A DNA stretch of 64,000 nt. It comes from Aradus depressus (lineage: Eukaryota; Arthropoda; Insecta; Hemiptera; Aradidae). Position 1 is the first letter of the stretch; each line of letters opens with the position of its first letter. The stretch covers positions 48,290,675 to 48,354,674 of the forward strand of contig OY759219.1 of assembly GCA_963662175.1 (NCBI GenBank), read 5' to 3'. This document shows, one piece after another, positions 29,181-40,619 of the stretch. A program made the position numbers and the translations under genes. The notes below the pieces were generated by a model. That model saw only the letters and a program-made list of their open reading frames with translations. It made no database searches and was not told the origin of the DNA.

Positions 29181-30876
29181 ATGAGCCGCAAGATGTACAG
29201 TCTCGAACAAGTGCGTGATATGTTGGTGAACAGTGATTTTGAGGAAGATGTTGATTCCTCTTCTGAAGAAGATTCTTTTGTTGATGAACTGTCGGTTCCC
29301 TCCACATCTAGAGGAATTCAACAAGTGCAGCAAGGGAATGAAGATTCCGAAGAAGATTCATCTGATGAAGAAGGTGACGATCCACCTTCGAACAAACAAA
29401 AAGGCCTTAGTTGGAGCAGCGAAAATTTGACTCCGACTATTTTTAGTTTTGATGAAAGTGGTTCAGGAGTAAAAAAAGAAGAAGCAGGTGGTTTTTTCTT
29501 TTTTTTGGAAAAATTCCTGGACGAAAATATTATTAATTTTGTTGCTTCGGAGACCAACAAATATTATGATTTTGTGAAAACGAAAGCTCAGAAATCTCAA
29601 TCAAGATTGAAGAGGTGGACGAGAAATACTTCGGCTGGAGAGATTTATTTATTTATTGCAAGTACATTATTGATGCCGCGAGTTAAAAAAATGAAAATAA
29701 ACGAGTACTGGTCTCAAGACTAACTAACATCCAATTTTTCATGATCTCATACCGAGGGATAGATATTTACTTTTGTTACGCCTCCTACATTTTTCAGATA
29801 ACAGTGCGGCAAATGGTGACCACTTGCGAAAAATTAGAGCTATTGTAGATCATCTGAGAAGAGTTTTCAAAGAACACTTGACTCCATTCAAAAATGTGTG
29901 CATCGATGAGAGTTTGTTGCGCTTCAAAGGACGTTTATTTTTCAAACAATATGTACCCTCTAAAAGGTCTCGTTTTGGCGTAAAGTTATTTGTTCTCTGC
30001 GACAATAAAACAGGGTATATTTTAGACTTTCTCGTATACACCGGTTTATCGACTGATATCGATGACTATGGGTTGGGAGTATCCGGAAATGTTGTGGCTA
30101 CTCTCTTAGAACCTTATCTCAATAAGGGTCATACCATTTATGTTGATAATTGGTACAGCAGCCCCTTCCCCCCCCCCCCCCCCCCCCCAACCCTTTTTCT
30201 TTGGCTATTTGACAAATTTACCAACGCATGTGGCACGGTAAGAAGGAACAGAAAAGATATGCCTACCATGGTAGAAAAATTGAAGAAAGGAGAACTCACT
30301 TAGAGAACATCAGAAGGGAAAATAATTGCTCTCAAATGGCAAGATAAAAAAGAAGTCTGGCTTCTGTCAACTTTACATAACTCAGATGTAAAAGAAACAA
30401 ATAAAGTTGAAAGAAAGATAGCAGTGATCGACTACAATCAGAACATGGGCATAGTTGACAAGACGGATATGATACTTAGTGCGGCAGCATCTACGAGAAA
30501 GACCATAAAATGGTACAAAAAATTATTTATGCACTTGGTAGATTTAAGTGTATATAATTCATATATATTGTACAAACAATGTACGAAACAAAAAATTCCA
30601 TTCGAAAAATTTCATATGGAATTAATTCGAGAAATGATTAATAAATTTCCCGAGAAAAAATTTAAATCTGAGAGAAAATCGGCAGAAAAGGCACCACTAC
30701 GTCTTGTAGGACGCCATTTTCCGAAGAAAATAGAAGGCAATCGGGTAAGAGATTGCTTTGTCTGCAAAAAAAAAGAAGCCCACAGAAAAAGAACAAGTTT
30801 CTTTTGCAAAGAGTGTGACATGCCGCTTTGCATCGAACCATGTTTTGAAGTTTTTCATACTCAAAAAAATATATGA
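29181..30876 (+). pseudogene. piggyBac-like (DDE_Tnp_1_7) transposase, inactivated
   Basis: Start MSRKMYSLEQVRDMLVNSDF with an acidic N-terminus, then IINFVASETNKYYDF, the catalytic region VCIDESLLRFKGR (first Asp) and HTIYVDNWYSS (second Asp), MGIVDKTDMI (third Asp), a basic stretch, and a C-terminal Cys/His finger CFVCKKKEAHRKRTSFFCK then CDMPLC. Lesions: stop at 29721-29723 and a frame change before 29773; in-frame TAG at 30301-30303; a C21 tract (30168-30188) inserts prolines next to the second Asp motif. The family cuts and pastes at TTAA. No terminal repeats were found, so this may be a gene relic. Confidence 0.92.
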
Positions 30877-32095
30877 AAATGTATAAAAAAATTAACATAA
30901 TTAGAAATATTATTTAAAAAAAAAAGAAAAAAAAAACAAAAAAAAAATTAAAAAAAAGAATGAAACAATTTAAAAAAAATTAAAAAAAAGAATGAAACAA
31001 TTTAAAAAAAATTAAGTTCCATAACAAGGATCAAAAAGGTGATGGAAACTTGAATATAAATCAAACTACGTAATAGAATTAGAAGAAAAAGTGACGGGCA
31101 CAGGGGTGGGAGGTAGCCTTGAACCGGAAAGCACCCCACACGTACCCTTCCCTAGTAAAGGGAGCAGTGAAAGGGTTATTTTTTATTTAAGGTAACTAAT
31201 CGCTCACTTGGAGGAAAAGTGACAAACCAAAAAGTATAAATTTTACAGGGGAGCGGTTTGGAGAAAAGCGAGTGAAGAAAGACGCCACGACAGGGACCCT
31301 GGGATATTCTGAACTCAACAAGATGGCCCATTGCTCTCTTAGTTACTCACTCATTTTCTTGAAATCGTTGAATTAAATTACAATTTTAGTAAAATTATAT
31401 CAAAATTTGAATATATGTATAATGTTTGTTGGAATCGAAAATGTATTATTACAAAACTTACCATTAATATATTTCTAATTCTAGATAATTATTCTTTAAT
31501 TTTATCCAGTGTTTTCATAAGATTGATTGACATGTATCATGCACTCTTAAGAGAATTGGTAGGTCTTCCAGTTATTGTTTTTGGGGGCTCCACAATTGCA
31601 ATGACATGGGTACAACACATTCATCTTCTCTTGTAGGCTCACAACAACCTATTGTAAAAATGCATACTAGTTCAAAAACACACTTTGTTGATGAAGACAA
31701 ACAGTTTTTAACTCATAACCGTTCTCAATTTTAAATGAGTTAAGTCAGTTTCAGAGAGTTTTTCCATAGTTTGTATGGCTTCTTTCTTGACATAGTTTAA
31801 CAAATGACAATCACTATGAGTAATTTCCCCCATAGTCCACTTCTCCATTTTTCCAACATTCCAAAAATACTTACAATAAATTCTTTTCAAAATAACATTA
31901 CCTAATATCAGGTACTAATCAAAATTGAACACGCTTGGTTGAATACAGTTGTTAACCAAACAGTTACAATTAAAAAAAAATCAAACACAGTTCATAAAAA
32001 ACTAAATCAGATAAAAAAAAACAACCACCAATTGTGCAACGGCCTGTGACTGACTGATTTGTGGATGCCAAGTTCTGTCTGCTGAGTTCCATGTT
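30877..32095. other. Non-coding stretch
   Basis: A-rich low-complexity DNA after the piggyBac relic, including two copies of an approximately 32-bp phrase (AAAAAAGAATGAAACAATTT) at about 30950-31010. Short open frames here have no recognisable domains. Confidence 0.5.
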
Positions 32096-32110
32096 TAAAC
32101 AAGCAAGTAG

Positions 32111-32453
32111 GTTAGGTTAGGGTTTATGAATCATGCCCGGGCTTTAACTACGAGGTCATATCGCCTACTACCAGAGCGCTCTATCGTCACTCTGGTGGAC
32201 ATGAGCCCGACTCTACTGTGGGAGTCCTTAATTTTGCCTACCCTAAATTTTTATTCACCTAGGGCAGGGGTCTTTAACGAGTACCTGACATCGTACAGGC
32301 TCGGGACCATCGCTTAACGTCCCATCCGAAGGACGGCGTGCTTAAGTTTATTTTACCTCCCAGATAAAATAAACTAAGGGCCTCGGACGGGCTACGAACC
32401 CACAACCTTGAGCTCAGAAGTCAAGCACGCATACCACTGAGGTACCGGCGCCC
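32111..32453 (-). mobile_element. SINE family 1, copy c, full length with target duplication
   Basis: 343-bp insertion flanked by a 15-bp direct repeat TAAACAAGCAAGTAG (32096-32110 and 32454-32468). Read on -, it has the A box GCCGGTACCTCAGTGGTATG, B box GGGTTCGTAGCCC, the hairpin AGTTTATTTTATCT...GGTAAAATAAACT, GCACGCCGTCCTTCGGATGG, the shared body, and a 3' tail ATAAACCCTAACCTAAC. This is the reference copy for the family in this window. Confidence 0.95.
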
Positions 32454-32468
32454 TAAACAAGCAAGTAG

Positions 32469-33496
32469 ATAGAGCACCATGTAATGTTTTTGTCACAGTT
32501 TCAGTGTTTTGATTGCTTATAAGATTTCTTGAAATAAATTACTGTTAGTGAGTTGACTAGTTTACAACGTTTTTAAAAATAAATTAAATTGTAATGTAAT
32601 TTTCTCTTCTTTAATTAGGCCTAATTGTTGAAAATAAGGAAATCAGCTTATTTAGAAATAATCTCAATTAAGATATAATTATGGATAACCTATTTTTTAA
32701 CATTTTTTTTGTTGGACAGATCTGATTAACAATATTAATTCCACTTATTTTAATCATATGCCAAAAGCCACTTATTCTTTTAAATTTTGAAATGATTGAA
32801 AAACATTTTGAATTACTGAATTTTTCGTTTTATTTTAAAGTTATTTTTTTTTTTTTAATTCATTAAATGGGCCTTGTTTAATTATATTTGAAAGTGGTTG
32901 ATATGCGATATTTTTACATCAAATTTTAATATAATGTAAAGAGTCGCCAGTAGAAGGTACGGGAGGTAACACAGGGGGCAGAGGGATCCTGATCCCTGTT
33001 ACCTGTAAAAGGATACCCTTTTACCCTCGTCAACCTGTAGAGAGCTAAGTATACAGGTTTACAACCCAGAAGTCTCTCATAAGAATGGAACTATGAAGGA
33101 TTATAGCTCCAAGCCCTCTGTTAATGTCCCATAAAACTGTCTGGAGTGCCAATATAGAGGTTGATAAGTCCTATTGGCATTGCCGAAATTTCCCCCCCTG
33201 AAGCTAGGATAGCAAAGGAGAAGGGGAAGTAGATGGAGGAGGAACCATCGGAGATCCTCGGAGAAGTGCAGAGTTCGAGACAGTTCAAGTCTAGAGTGCA
33301 GTGAGGACAGTTGAAAGTAGGCAGTCGAGAGCTGAGGTCTCCGGCTGGTGACATCTTGCTACTGGAGTGGAGCCGGAAAGGAGGAAGACAGTGGATGTCT
33401 GGGTTGCTCCCCTTATCGGTGAGTGTGACATGTATTTTGAACCATTCATAACAGGCAATGTGTAGTCTGGGTACATGCTCACCTTTTATATTTCTT
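32469..33496. other. Non-coding stretch
   Basis: AT-rich up to about 32940, then moderately GC-rich sequence with short open frames on - that have no recognised domain. AGGGATCCTGATCCCT near 32981 is a short palindrome. Confidence 0.45.
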
Positions 33497-34041
33497 AGTA
33501 TATGTTATAAGTTTAGCTAGGGTTATTAATTAATAAACGTTCAGTTGTTATTGACCATTAAGAGGCTCCGCATTCCATTTTATATTTATTTATATATGAT
33601 ATAAGTTTAGTTAGGATTATTAATTAAGAACTTAAGTTGTTATTGACCATTAAGCGGCTCCGCATTACATTTTATATTTATTTATATATGATATAAGTTT
33701 AGTTAGGATTATTAATTAAGAACTTAAGTTGTTATTGACCATTAAGCGGCTCCGCATTACATTTTATATTTATTTATATATGATATAGTTTAGTTAGGAT
33801 TATTAATTAAGAACTTAAGTTGTTATTGACCATTAAGCGGCTCCGCATTACATTTTATATTTATTTATATATGATATAAGTTTAGTTAGGATTATTAATT
33901 AAGAACTTAAGTTGTTATTGACCATTACGCGGCTCCGCATTACATTTTATATTTATTTATATATGATATAAGTTTAGTTAGGATTATTAATTAAGAACGT
34001 AAGTTGTTATTGACCATTAAGAGACTCCGAATTACATTTTA
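33497..34041. repeat. Satellite, 92 bp x 6
   Basis: The phrase GTTGTTATTGACCATTAAG recurs at 33544, 33636, 33728, 33819, 33911 and 34003 (one unit is 91 bp). The four central units are nearly identical and the outer ones diverged, as expected for unequal exchange. Confidence 0.93.
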
Positions 34042-35090
34042 TTCTAAGAATGGGGTTTCTTTTATTGTTCCTTCGTGTCTCCTTTGAATCTCTCAGCTAC
34101 CTCTCATAGACTAAGCGAACCTAGCTTGAGGACGTTTCAGCGGATCTACAATAATTTTCTTAAATTGTAATTTTAATTTAACTATTTCAAGAAAATGAGT
34201 GAGTTAAGTGATTTTAACTTCGAAGAGAGAGAAAATAATAAAGGAGTGGTAGCGCATATCTTTTAGAACAAGAATACATTTTTTTTTTATCATCCTTTTG
34301 GGGCATTCCACTCCAAACCATACAATTGTTCGCGTCGATTCTCCGATTTCGCTCAAATTTGGCAGGTGGTTTCTACCAAAAAACATATGAATTTTCATCT
34401 GAAGATATGAAGATGTGAAGATATTCCACTTAGCGTGGAACTCAGTATTTCATTAAAAAAAATCTATAAATAAAACTTTTAGATTTTTTTCTGTCTATGT
34501 GTAGATACTTGCAGGTTTAATTATTTTTTTCTGGAATCCTTACATATTGATGTACCTATTACTCACAAAAAAATCATCAACATTGGTTGGTAAAGAAGGG
34601 AGATATAATTTATTTTCTATAAAAAAAACAATTTGCGTTTCCACCGCTCGATCTATAAAAACCGCGAATTTTCAAAACCTTTATTATCAGGCTGTATAAC
34701 CTAAACCGCTTGATATAGAGCAAAACAAAAAAAAAGATATCCTTACTTATCCATAAAAGGAACAAACCTGCCAAGTTTCATCAAAATCTGAGATCATGGG
34801 TGTCGGACCCTGGTTGAACTGATGTGAAATGACTCCAAAGAAGAAGAATGTTCATCTAGCCTACTTTGGATAAAGCTGCGATAAGCCTGGGGATACACAC
34901 CAAGTCAACTCTTAACCAGTAAGGCGAGTCCTTCGAATATCAAAACATTATATTTCTAGTTTCTATTGCACCTTCTCTTATAAGAATTCCTTAACTATTT
35001 CTTATGACTTCATTTTTTTCAGCTTGAATAAAGTATCAAAATCTAACATCTAGATCTAACATCGAGAGTTGTTCTCTAATATAATATCGT
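34042..35090. other. Non-coding stretch
   Basis: Contains degenerate dispersed-repeat phrases (CGATTTCGCTCAAATTTGGC, AAGTTTCATCAAAATCTGAG). No gene is supported. Confidence 0.45.
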
Positions 35091-35104
35091 AAGTGGAATT
35101 CAAA

Positions 35105-38100
35105 TCGGCATAGGAATGTGGCGACCCCATCGCCCAGTCTGCGGACTGCAAACAGCCTCTGGTCCTCCAGGTTGGAGGTTGGAACGTTAGGCTTACAACC
35201 TACCTTCTGTAAAAAACCCATCGTAGAGAAGCCGTCAAAATTCTCACCAAGATGAATACAGCGTCGACTAGAAATATCCCCGTAGGGGCCCATTCGGATA
35301 CGGGGGGGCCCCAGTCAGCGCTTGTCTATCAGCGGAGAGGAGGAAATAGTGATGTAAAGACTAACAGAATAAATTTAGCAACGTGGAATGTGCGAAGTTT
35401 GTTCCAGCTTGGTGCTAGCAGAGTCCTGGAAAGTGAGCTAATTAAGTACCAAATAGATGTGATAGCCCTGCAAGAAATAAGATGGAGAGAAAGCAAGCTT
35501 GTTAGCCTAAAGGACTTCATTCTGATTAATAGCGGTGATAGGCAGAATCAGATAGGCACAGGATTCATGGTAAGGAAATCTATGAGGCATACGATCTTAA
35601 AGTATGAGCTAATAAGCCCGCGGATGTGCTTGCTGAGGTTAAAAGGAATGTTTTCCAACATATCACTTTTAAGTGTCCATGCACCTAAAGAAAATAGTGA
35701 TGAAGAGGAGAAAGACAATTTCTATGGGATGCTAGAGAGATGGTATGACTTGCTACCTAGACATGACGTGAAAATTGTCTTAGGCGATATGAATGGCAAA
35801 GTGGGTAAAGAAACAGCCTTCATGCCTACCATTGGAAGGAAGACACAGCAAGCATTCCGAGACTAGCAGGAATGGGCTCAGACTTGTGGATTTCGCTATG
35901 ACAAGGAACATGCGCGTAGCCAGTACCTGTTTTCCACATAAAGAAATTCACAAGGAAACATGGGTCTCACCAGATGGATCGGGAAAAATCAAATAGATCA
36001 CGTGGTAATTGATGCAAGACATGCTTCATTTATAGAAGATGTCAGGAGCTACAGAGGTGCCGACTGTGATTCCGACCATTTCTTGGTAAATATTAAGCTT
36101 CGACAGAAACTGGCCCGGAAACCCAGGGGTGCTGGAGAACGTACCGTCTCTTATGACGTGGAAAAGCTGAAAGTGGATACAGTCAAGCAAAGATTAAGGG
36201 AACGTGCCCAACAAAAGCTGGAAGAAGCCCACCCGGATGAAGAGGTTGTAGACATAGAAAACAGATGGAGGAGACTGAGAGATGCTATAACCGTAGCTTC
36301 AGAGGATGTATTAAGGCAGACGAAGGAGGGTTGCCAGTGAAGAATGGTTTGACCAAGAATGTGTCTTAGCCATTCAAGAAAGGAGTGATGCTAGAAGAAA
36401 GGTCATAGAAAGGTACACGAGAAGCTCAGCAGAGGAGTTCAGAGTCAAGAGAAGAGCTGCGAAGACCGTGTGTAGAAGGAAGAAGCGGGAACACGAGAAA
36501 AGAAGATTTGAAAAACTTCAAGAAGATTATGAAGGAGGACGGATTCGGTCTTTCTACAAAGGCATCAACCAAATAAAAGCAGGCTTTAAACCCAGGGTTG
36601 AGTGTTGCAAAGATGAACAATAAAATCTGCTGTGTGATGAGAAGAATGTTGCCGAGAGATGGACTAGGCACTTCCAGCAGATTTATAATGGAAATGAGGA
36701 CACTACAGCTAACCCAAACTCTAACTTCAGGATAGACAATGATGAGACAGCAGACGAAGAGGAAATCCCGCCTGAAAAGGAAGAGATTAGAGAAATAATC
36801 TATAAGCTTAAAAACAACAAGGCCCCTGGCGTGGATGATATCCCTTCTGAACTGTGGAAACATGGCGGTGATGCTATCCTGGATGAACTATACCGGCTGA
36901 TATATGACGTTTGGATGGAAGAAAGAATGCCGGAGGAGTGGTCAGTGGCTGCAGTTTGCCCCATCCACAAGAAGGGTGACGTCCTCAACTGTGATAACCA
37001 CAGAGGCATTGCCTTGTTATGTACAGCGTATAAAGTTCTTTCGACAGCAATAAATGACAGAATGAAGCGACATGCAGAAAGACTCCTTGGGGATTACCAG
37101 TGTGGCTTTAGGGCTGGCAGATCAACGGTGGACAACGTGTTTTCCTTAAGGCAGATGCTCGAGAATATAACGTCCGTCTTCACCACTTATTCATTGATTT
37201 TAAACAGGCCTATGACCGGGTAAAGAGAGATGAGCTGCTGAATGACCTGATAAGGCTGGGAATTCCAGGGAAGTTAGTTAGACTGGTAAGAATGACTCTG
37301 GGGGGCTCAAAGTGTCGGGTGAAGCTGCAGAATAAGACGTATGAACAGTTTGAGGTGAGCAATGGACTGAGACAGGGAGACCCAATCTCACCTGTTCTGT
37401 TCAACCTGACTCAAGAAAGAACTGTTAAGGCCATCCGGACAAATCCGGAAGGAACTATCTATAACCGCCTGACGCAGCATATGGCAGAGAAACGTGGTCT
37501 TCATTTGAATGTAGATAAGACCGTGTACCTGAAGACCTCACGGAACCCTCTGCAAGACGCTCCTGAGGTGATTTCCATCAATGAGCACCAATTTCCAGTA
37601 GTCAAGGAATTCAAATATCTCGGGGCTCTCTTCACAGAAGATAATGACGTTAGCCGAAATAAGAGCATACATTGCTGCAGGGAACAGATGTCTATTTGCG
37701 GTCCAAAGAATACTCAAGTTCCGCACATTACCGTGGAGGGCCAAGCTAATTGTCTATAAAACCATTGTCCGTCCAATTGTAACTTACACTGGTGAAACTT
37801 GGGCGTTGACAAAAGAAAATGAAGAGACTCTGCTACTGTGGGAACGTACTGTGGGAAAGTACTTAGAAAGATTTATGGACCAGTTTCCGAGAACGGCAGA
37901 TGGCGTATCCGGAAGAACAGAGAATTGAGAGACCTCTAAGGGGATTCCGACCTGGTATCCGTGATCAAGCATGCGAGATTACGTTGGTTGGGCCACGTAG
38001 AGAGAATGGAAGGAGGAAGACTCCCTAAACAAGCCCTCTACGGTATGCCAGGCGGTGCCAGGAGAAGAGGAAGACCGAGACTCCGTTGGCTGGACGACGT

Positions 38101-38242
38101 CGAGACGGACCTCCGAGTGTTGGGCATCAGAGGATGGAGGGAGAAGGGATTTTTTTTGGATCGAGACGAATGGAGGAGGATTGTGACGGAGGCCCGGGTT
38201 CTTTCAGGACCGTAGCGCCGCAGGAAGAAGAAGAAGAAGAAG
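35105..38242 (+). mobile_element. RTE-type LINE, dead copy with 14-bp target duplication
   Basis: Flanked by AAGTGGAATTCAAA at 35091-35104 and 38243-38256. Single ORF architecture: endonuclease then reverse transcriptase and a C-terminal region. The 3' end is a (GAA)n-type tail after GTAGCGCCGCAG. The gene inside is broken (next entry). The 14-bp duplication fixes both ends, and the 5' end seems complete or nearly so. Confidence 0.93.
35252..38215 (+). pseudogene. RTE-like endonuclease/reverse transcriptase, multiply broken
   Basis: Endonuclease: INLATWNVRSLF, IDVIALQEIRW, VLGDMNGKVG, then after two frame changes (about 35835 and 35985) [20 protein letters not shown] and CDSDHF. RT: NKAPGVDDIPSELWKHGG, HRGIALLCTAYKVLS, QCGFRAGRSTVDNVF, GLRQGDPISPVLFNL. 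The YADD-containing block that should follow is absent: FNLTQERTVKAIR... passes directly to LNVDKTVYL, so the catalytic site is deleted. The end is intact: RLRWLGHVERMEGGRLPKQA and GRPRLRWLDDVETDLR...DEWRRIVTEA. An in-frame TAA lies near 36621, with further frame changes at about 37200 and 37420-37760. RTE family by these motifs. Confidence 0.92.
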
Positions 38243-38486
38243 AAGTGGAATTCAAACTTTTTAAATTCATATTTTTTCAGGTTGCCATCACATATATAGT
38301 CATATAAATGGGCAGACACCATTTAGAACTGCAGAGTATTTTCGAACTTATGACCTCCTAATTAAAACCCCATCACGAGTCTCGAAAAACAAATTATACA
38401 TTTTATATTTTTGTTATTTACCACATGCCTCTTCATCCGCTATTATTTCACCATATAGTATTTCTTTACATTTCATTTCAAGAATG

Positions 38487-38587
38487 TGTACAATTATTGT
38501 ACACACAACCTGTACAATTATTGTACACACAACCTGTACAATTATTGTACACACAACCTGTACAATTATTGTACACACAACCTGTAC
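38487..38587. repeat. 24-bp palindromic minisatellite, about 4 copies
   Basis: Units GTACAATTATTGTACACACA ACCT repeat every 24 bp. Each contains the palindrome GTACAAT-T-ATTGTAC. They lie about 460 bp upstream of the reductase start codon. Confidence 0.93.
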
Positions 38588-39048
38588 AAATCTTTTGATA
38601 AGTTATTTTAAGTACTTTGGGAGTACATTTTAACAATTAAAAGAGTTGTATCTAAACATAAATAACATCAAGTAATTAATTAATATAACATTTATAAACA
38701 AATTGATATTATATATATAACTATTATTAAATAATAGTATGCGTTAAGGCCTAGACTATTATTTAATATCAACTGTCATCTAATACTAGGGACAAACAAT
38801 TTTCGTTGAGGGAGAAAAGGGGAATTTTTTTAATAAGTGGAGGTATTTTTGTGTGGCGAGGAAACACTGGAGTCGACCTTGACTGTTGCTAAGGCCCCTT
38901 CTCTCATGTTCAGTAGATGTTGTCTCCCGCCTCTCGACTCATCTTGTGTTCACGTGCTCCATTATTGTCCTATCTTATCTCGCTCTACTAGTGTCTTCTG
39001 ACTGTTTCATACTCTAATCAACACTAAATTAACAATACATAGGTCAAC
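38588..39048 (+). promoter_or_regulatory. Presumed 5' UTR/promoter region of the aldo-keto reductase
   Basis: No core promoter motif can be assigned with confidence. AT-rich to about 38850, then GC-richer sequence (GAAACACTGGAGTCGACC...) running to the ATG, which could be 5' UTR. Inference from position only. Confidence 0.35.
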
Positions 39049-39138
39049 ATGAGTAGGATAAACACCAAACTTCAGCCTGATAGTGTTGTGACTGCTGGAA
39101 ATATGAAAATGCCGGTGGTGGGACTTGGAACTTGGCAG
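39049..39138 (+). CDS. Aldo-keto reductase, coding exon 1
   Basis: ATG at 39049. Encodes MSRINTKLQPDSVVTAGNMK then MPVVGLGTWQ, the canonical first two strands of AKR proteins (MP..GLGTW). Donor GTACAC after codon 30, phase 0. AKRs are cytosolic NADPH-dependent (alpha/beta)8 barrel enzymes reducing aldehydes and ketones; the substrate cannot be told from this part. The next exon lies 21.7 kb away across an intron packed with mobile elements. Confidence 0.93.
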
Positions 39139-39575
39139 GTACACTCATATTAATATTATCATCGTATTTTAAACACAAACTACCACAAGAGTTGGACAAG
39201 AATAAGTCCTTAATAAAAGTTATAAATATATTTTATAGCTCATACTCATGTTACTTAATTGCTGATAAAAAATAATTATTTTTGGTTAATATTTCTTCGC
39301 AAGGAGACGATTGCCCTCCCCCTTTCCCTTATTTCTGAACTTCAGATTTTTCCCATTTAACCTTTTTACAATACAGTACCCCGCCGGATTATCGGGATTA
39401 AAGGAAAAACAATTTTATTTCTATGTACATTTATATTTCAAAAACATACAAACATCTATGTACATGTGTACATATAAAACAAAATATGTATATACTAAAA
39501 ACAAATAAAATTAAATGAAAATAACTGAAAAAAGTTTATGAAAAACAATCATTAATAATTATTAATATTAATTCA
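39139..39575 (+). other. Start of reductase intron 1
   Basis: AT-rich intronic DNA before the Helitron-like array. No gene. Small open frames are uninformative. Confidence 0.5.
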
Positions 39576-40068
39576 AATGAGGGGGAGTTCCGGGGTGGGG
39601 GCTCTATTCAAAAATCCCAATAACTGCATATGTAACGAATGTATCAACATCAAATTTCATATTTAAAATTAAAATCCAATGAGGACTTAAACCTGTCAAA
39701 TTTCAGCGATATTGGCCGAGGGGAGGGGCCACAACCCTCCCTTCCGTTAAAACTTTTGAGACGACACACACCTTATTTTTCTATTTGCCCTTCAGGAATA
39801 CTACATGTGAAATTTCGTCATAATCCGACCAACCCTTCATGAGCTAGGACTATATTTATACTTAGGCCCCCCCCCCCCCCCCCATAACCCCCCTCCCGTA
39901 CAAAATTTTGGGACGCCACATAGCCTATTATTCAATCGGGCTCAAAGGGATGCTACACGGGAAGTTTCATGAAAATCTGTCCAGCCGTTTCGGCGTGATG
40001 CAGGAACAAACAAACATACAAACAAACAAACAAACACACAAACCCCGTTTCAGCTTTATTAATATAGA
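39576..40068 (-). mobile_element. Helitron-like copy H2 (5' half only)
   Basis: On - it starts TCTATATTAATAAAGCTGAA at 40068 and continues through the CAAAC-rich and GGCTGGACAGATTTTC blocks to one CAATAACTGC-type block, then ends abruptly at about 39576 without the CTAG end. Its 5' TC abuts the CTAG end of H3 directly. Confidence 0.75.
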
Positions 40069-40619
40069 CTAGCAGTAATACCCGGCGTTGCCCGGGGAAC
40101 TTTGATTTTTCTCCTAATCTCTCATTCGAATTCTATTCAATTCTTCGAAAGTACATTCATGATGTTATAATTTTTAATTATTCAAATGGAACAAGGCTTA
40201 TAGTCCTTCAACGGAAGACACCACAGCTAGTATGTGCCTTTCAACGGCGGAAACCACAGCTAGTAAATTCTTAGCATCGCTGGACATCCTAGCCAGTACG
40301 TACTTAAGAACGCTCGTGACCACAGCTAGTATCGGTCTTGCAACGGCGTACCATCCCAGCTAGTAAGTGCTCGGAACATCTGGGCACCACAGTTATTGTG
40401 TGCTTAAAAACGCTGGGCACAACAGCTATTACGTTCTTAGGAATGCTTCGCACCACAGCTAGTTCGTTTTCTGGAACGCTGGGCCACACAGCTACTCGTA
40501 GTATATGCCTTGCAACGGCGGGCAGCCCAGCTAGTAAGTTCTTAGGACCACTTGGAACCACAGCTAGTTCCTACTTAAGAACGCCGGTCACCTTAGATAC
40601 TATGCGCCTTGCAACTCCG

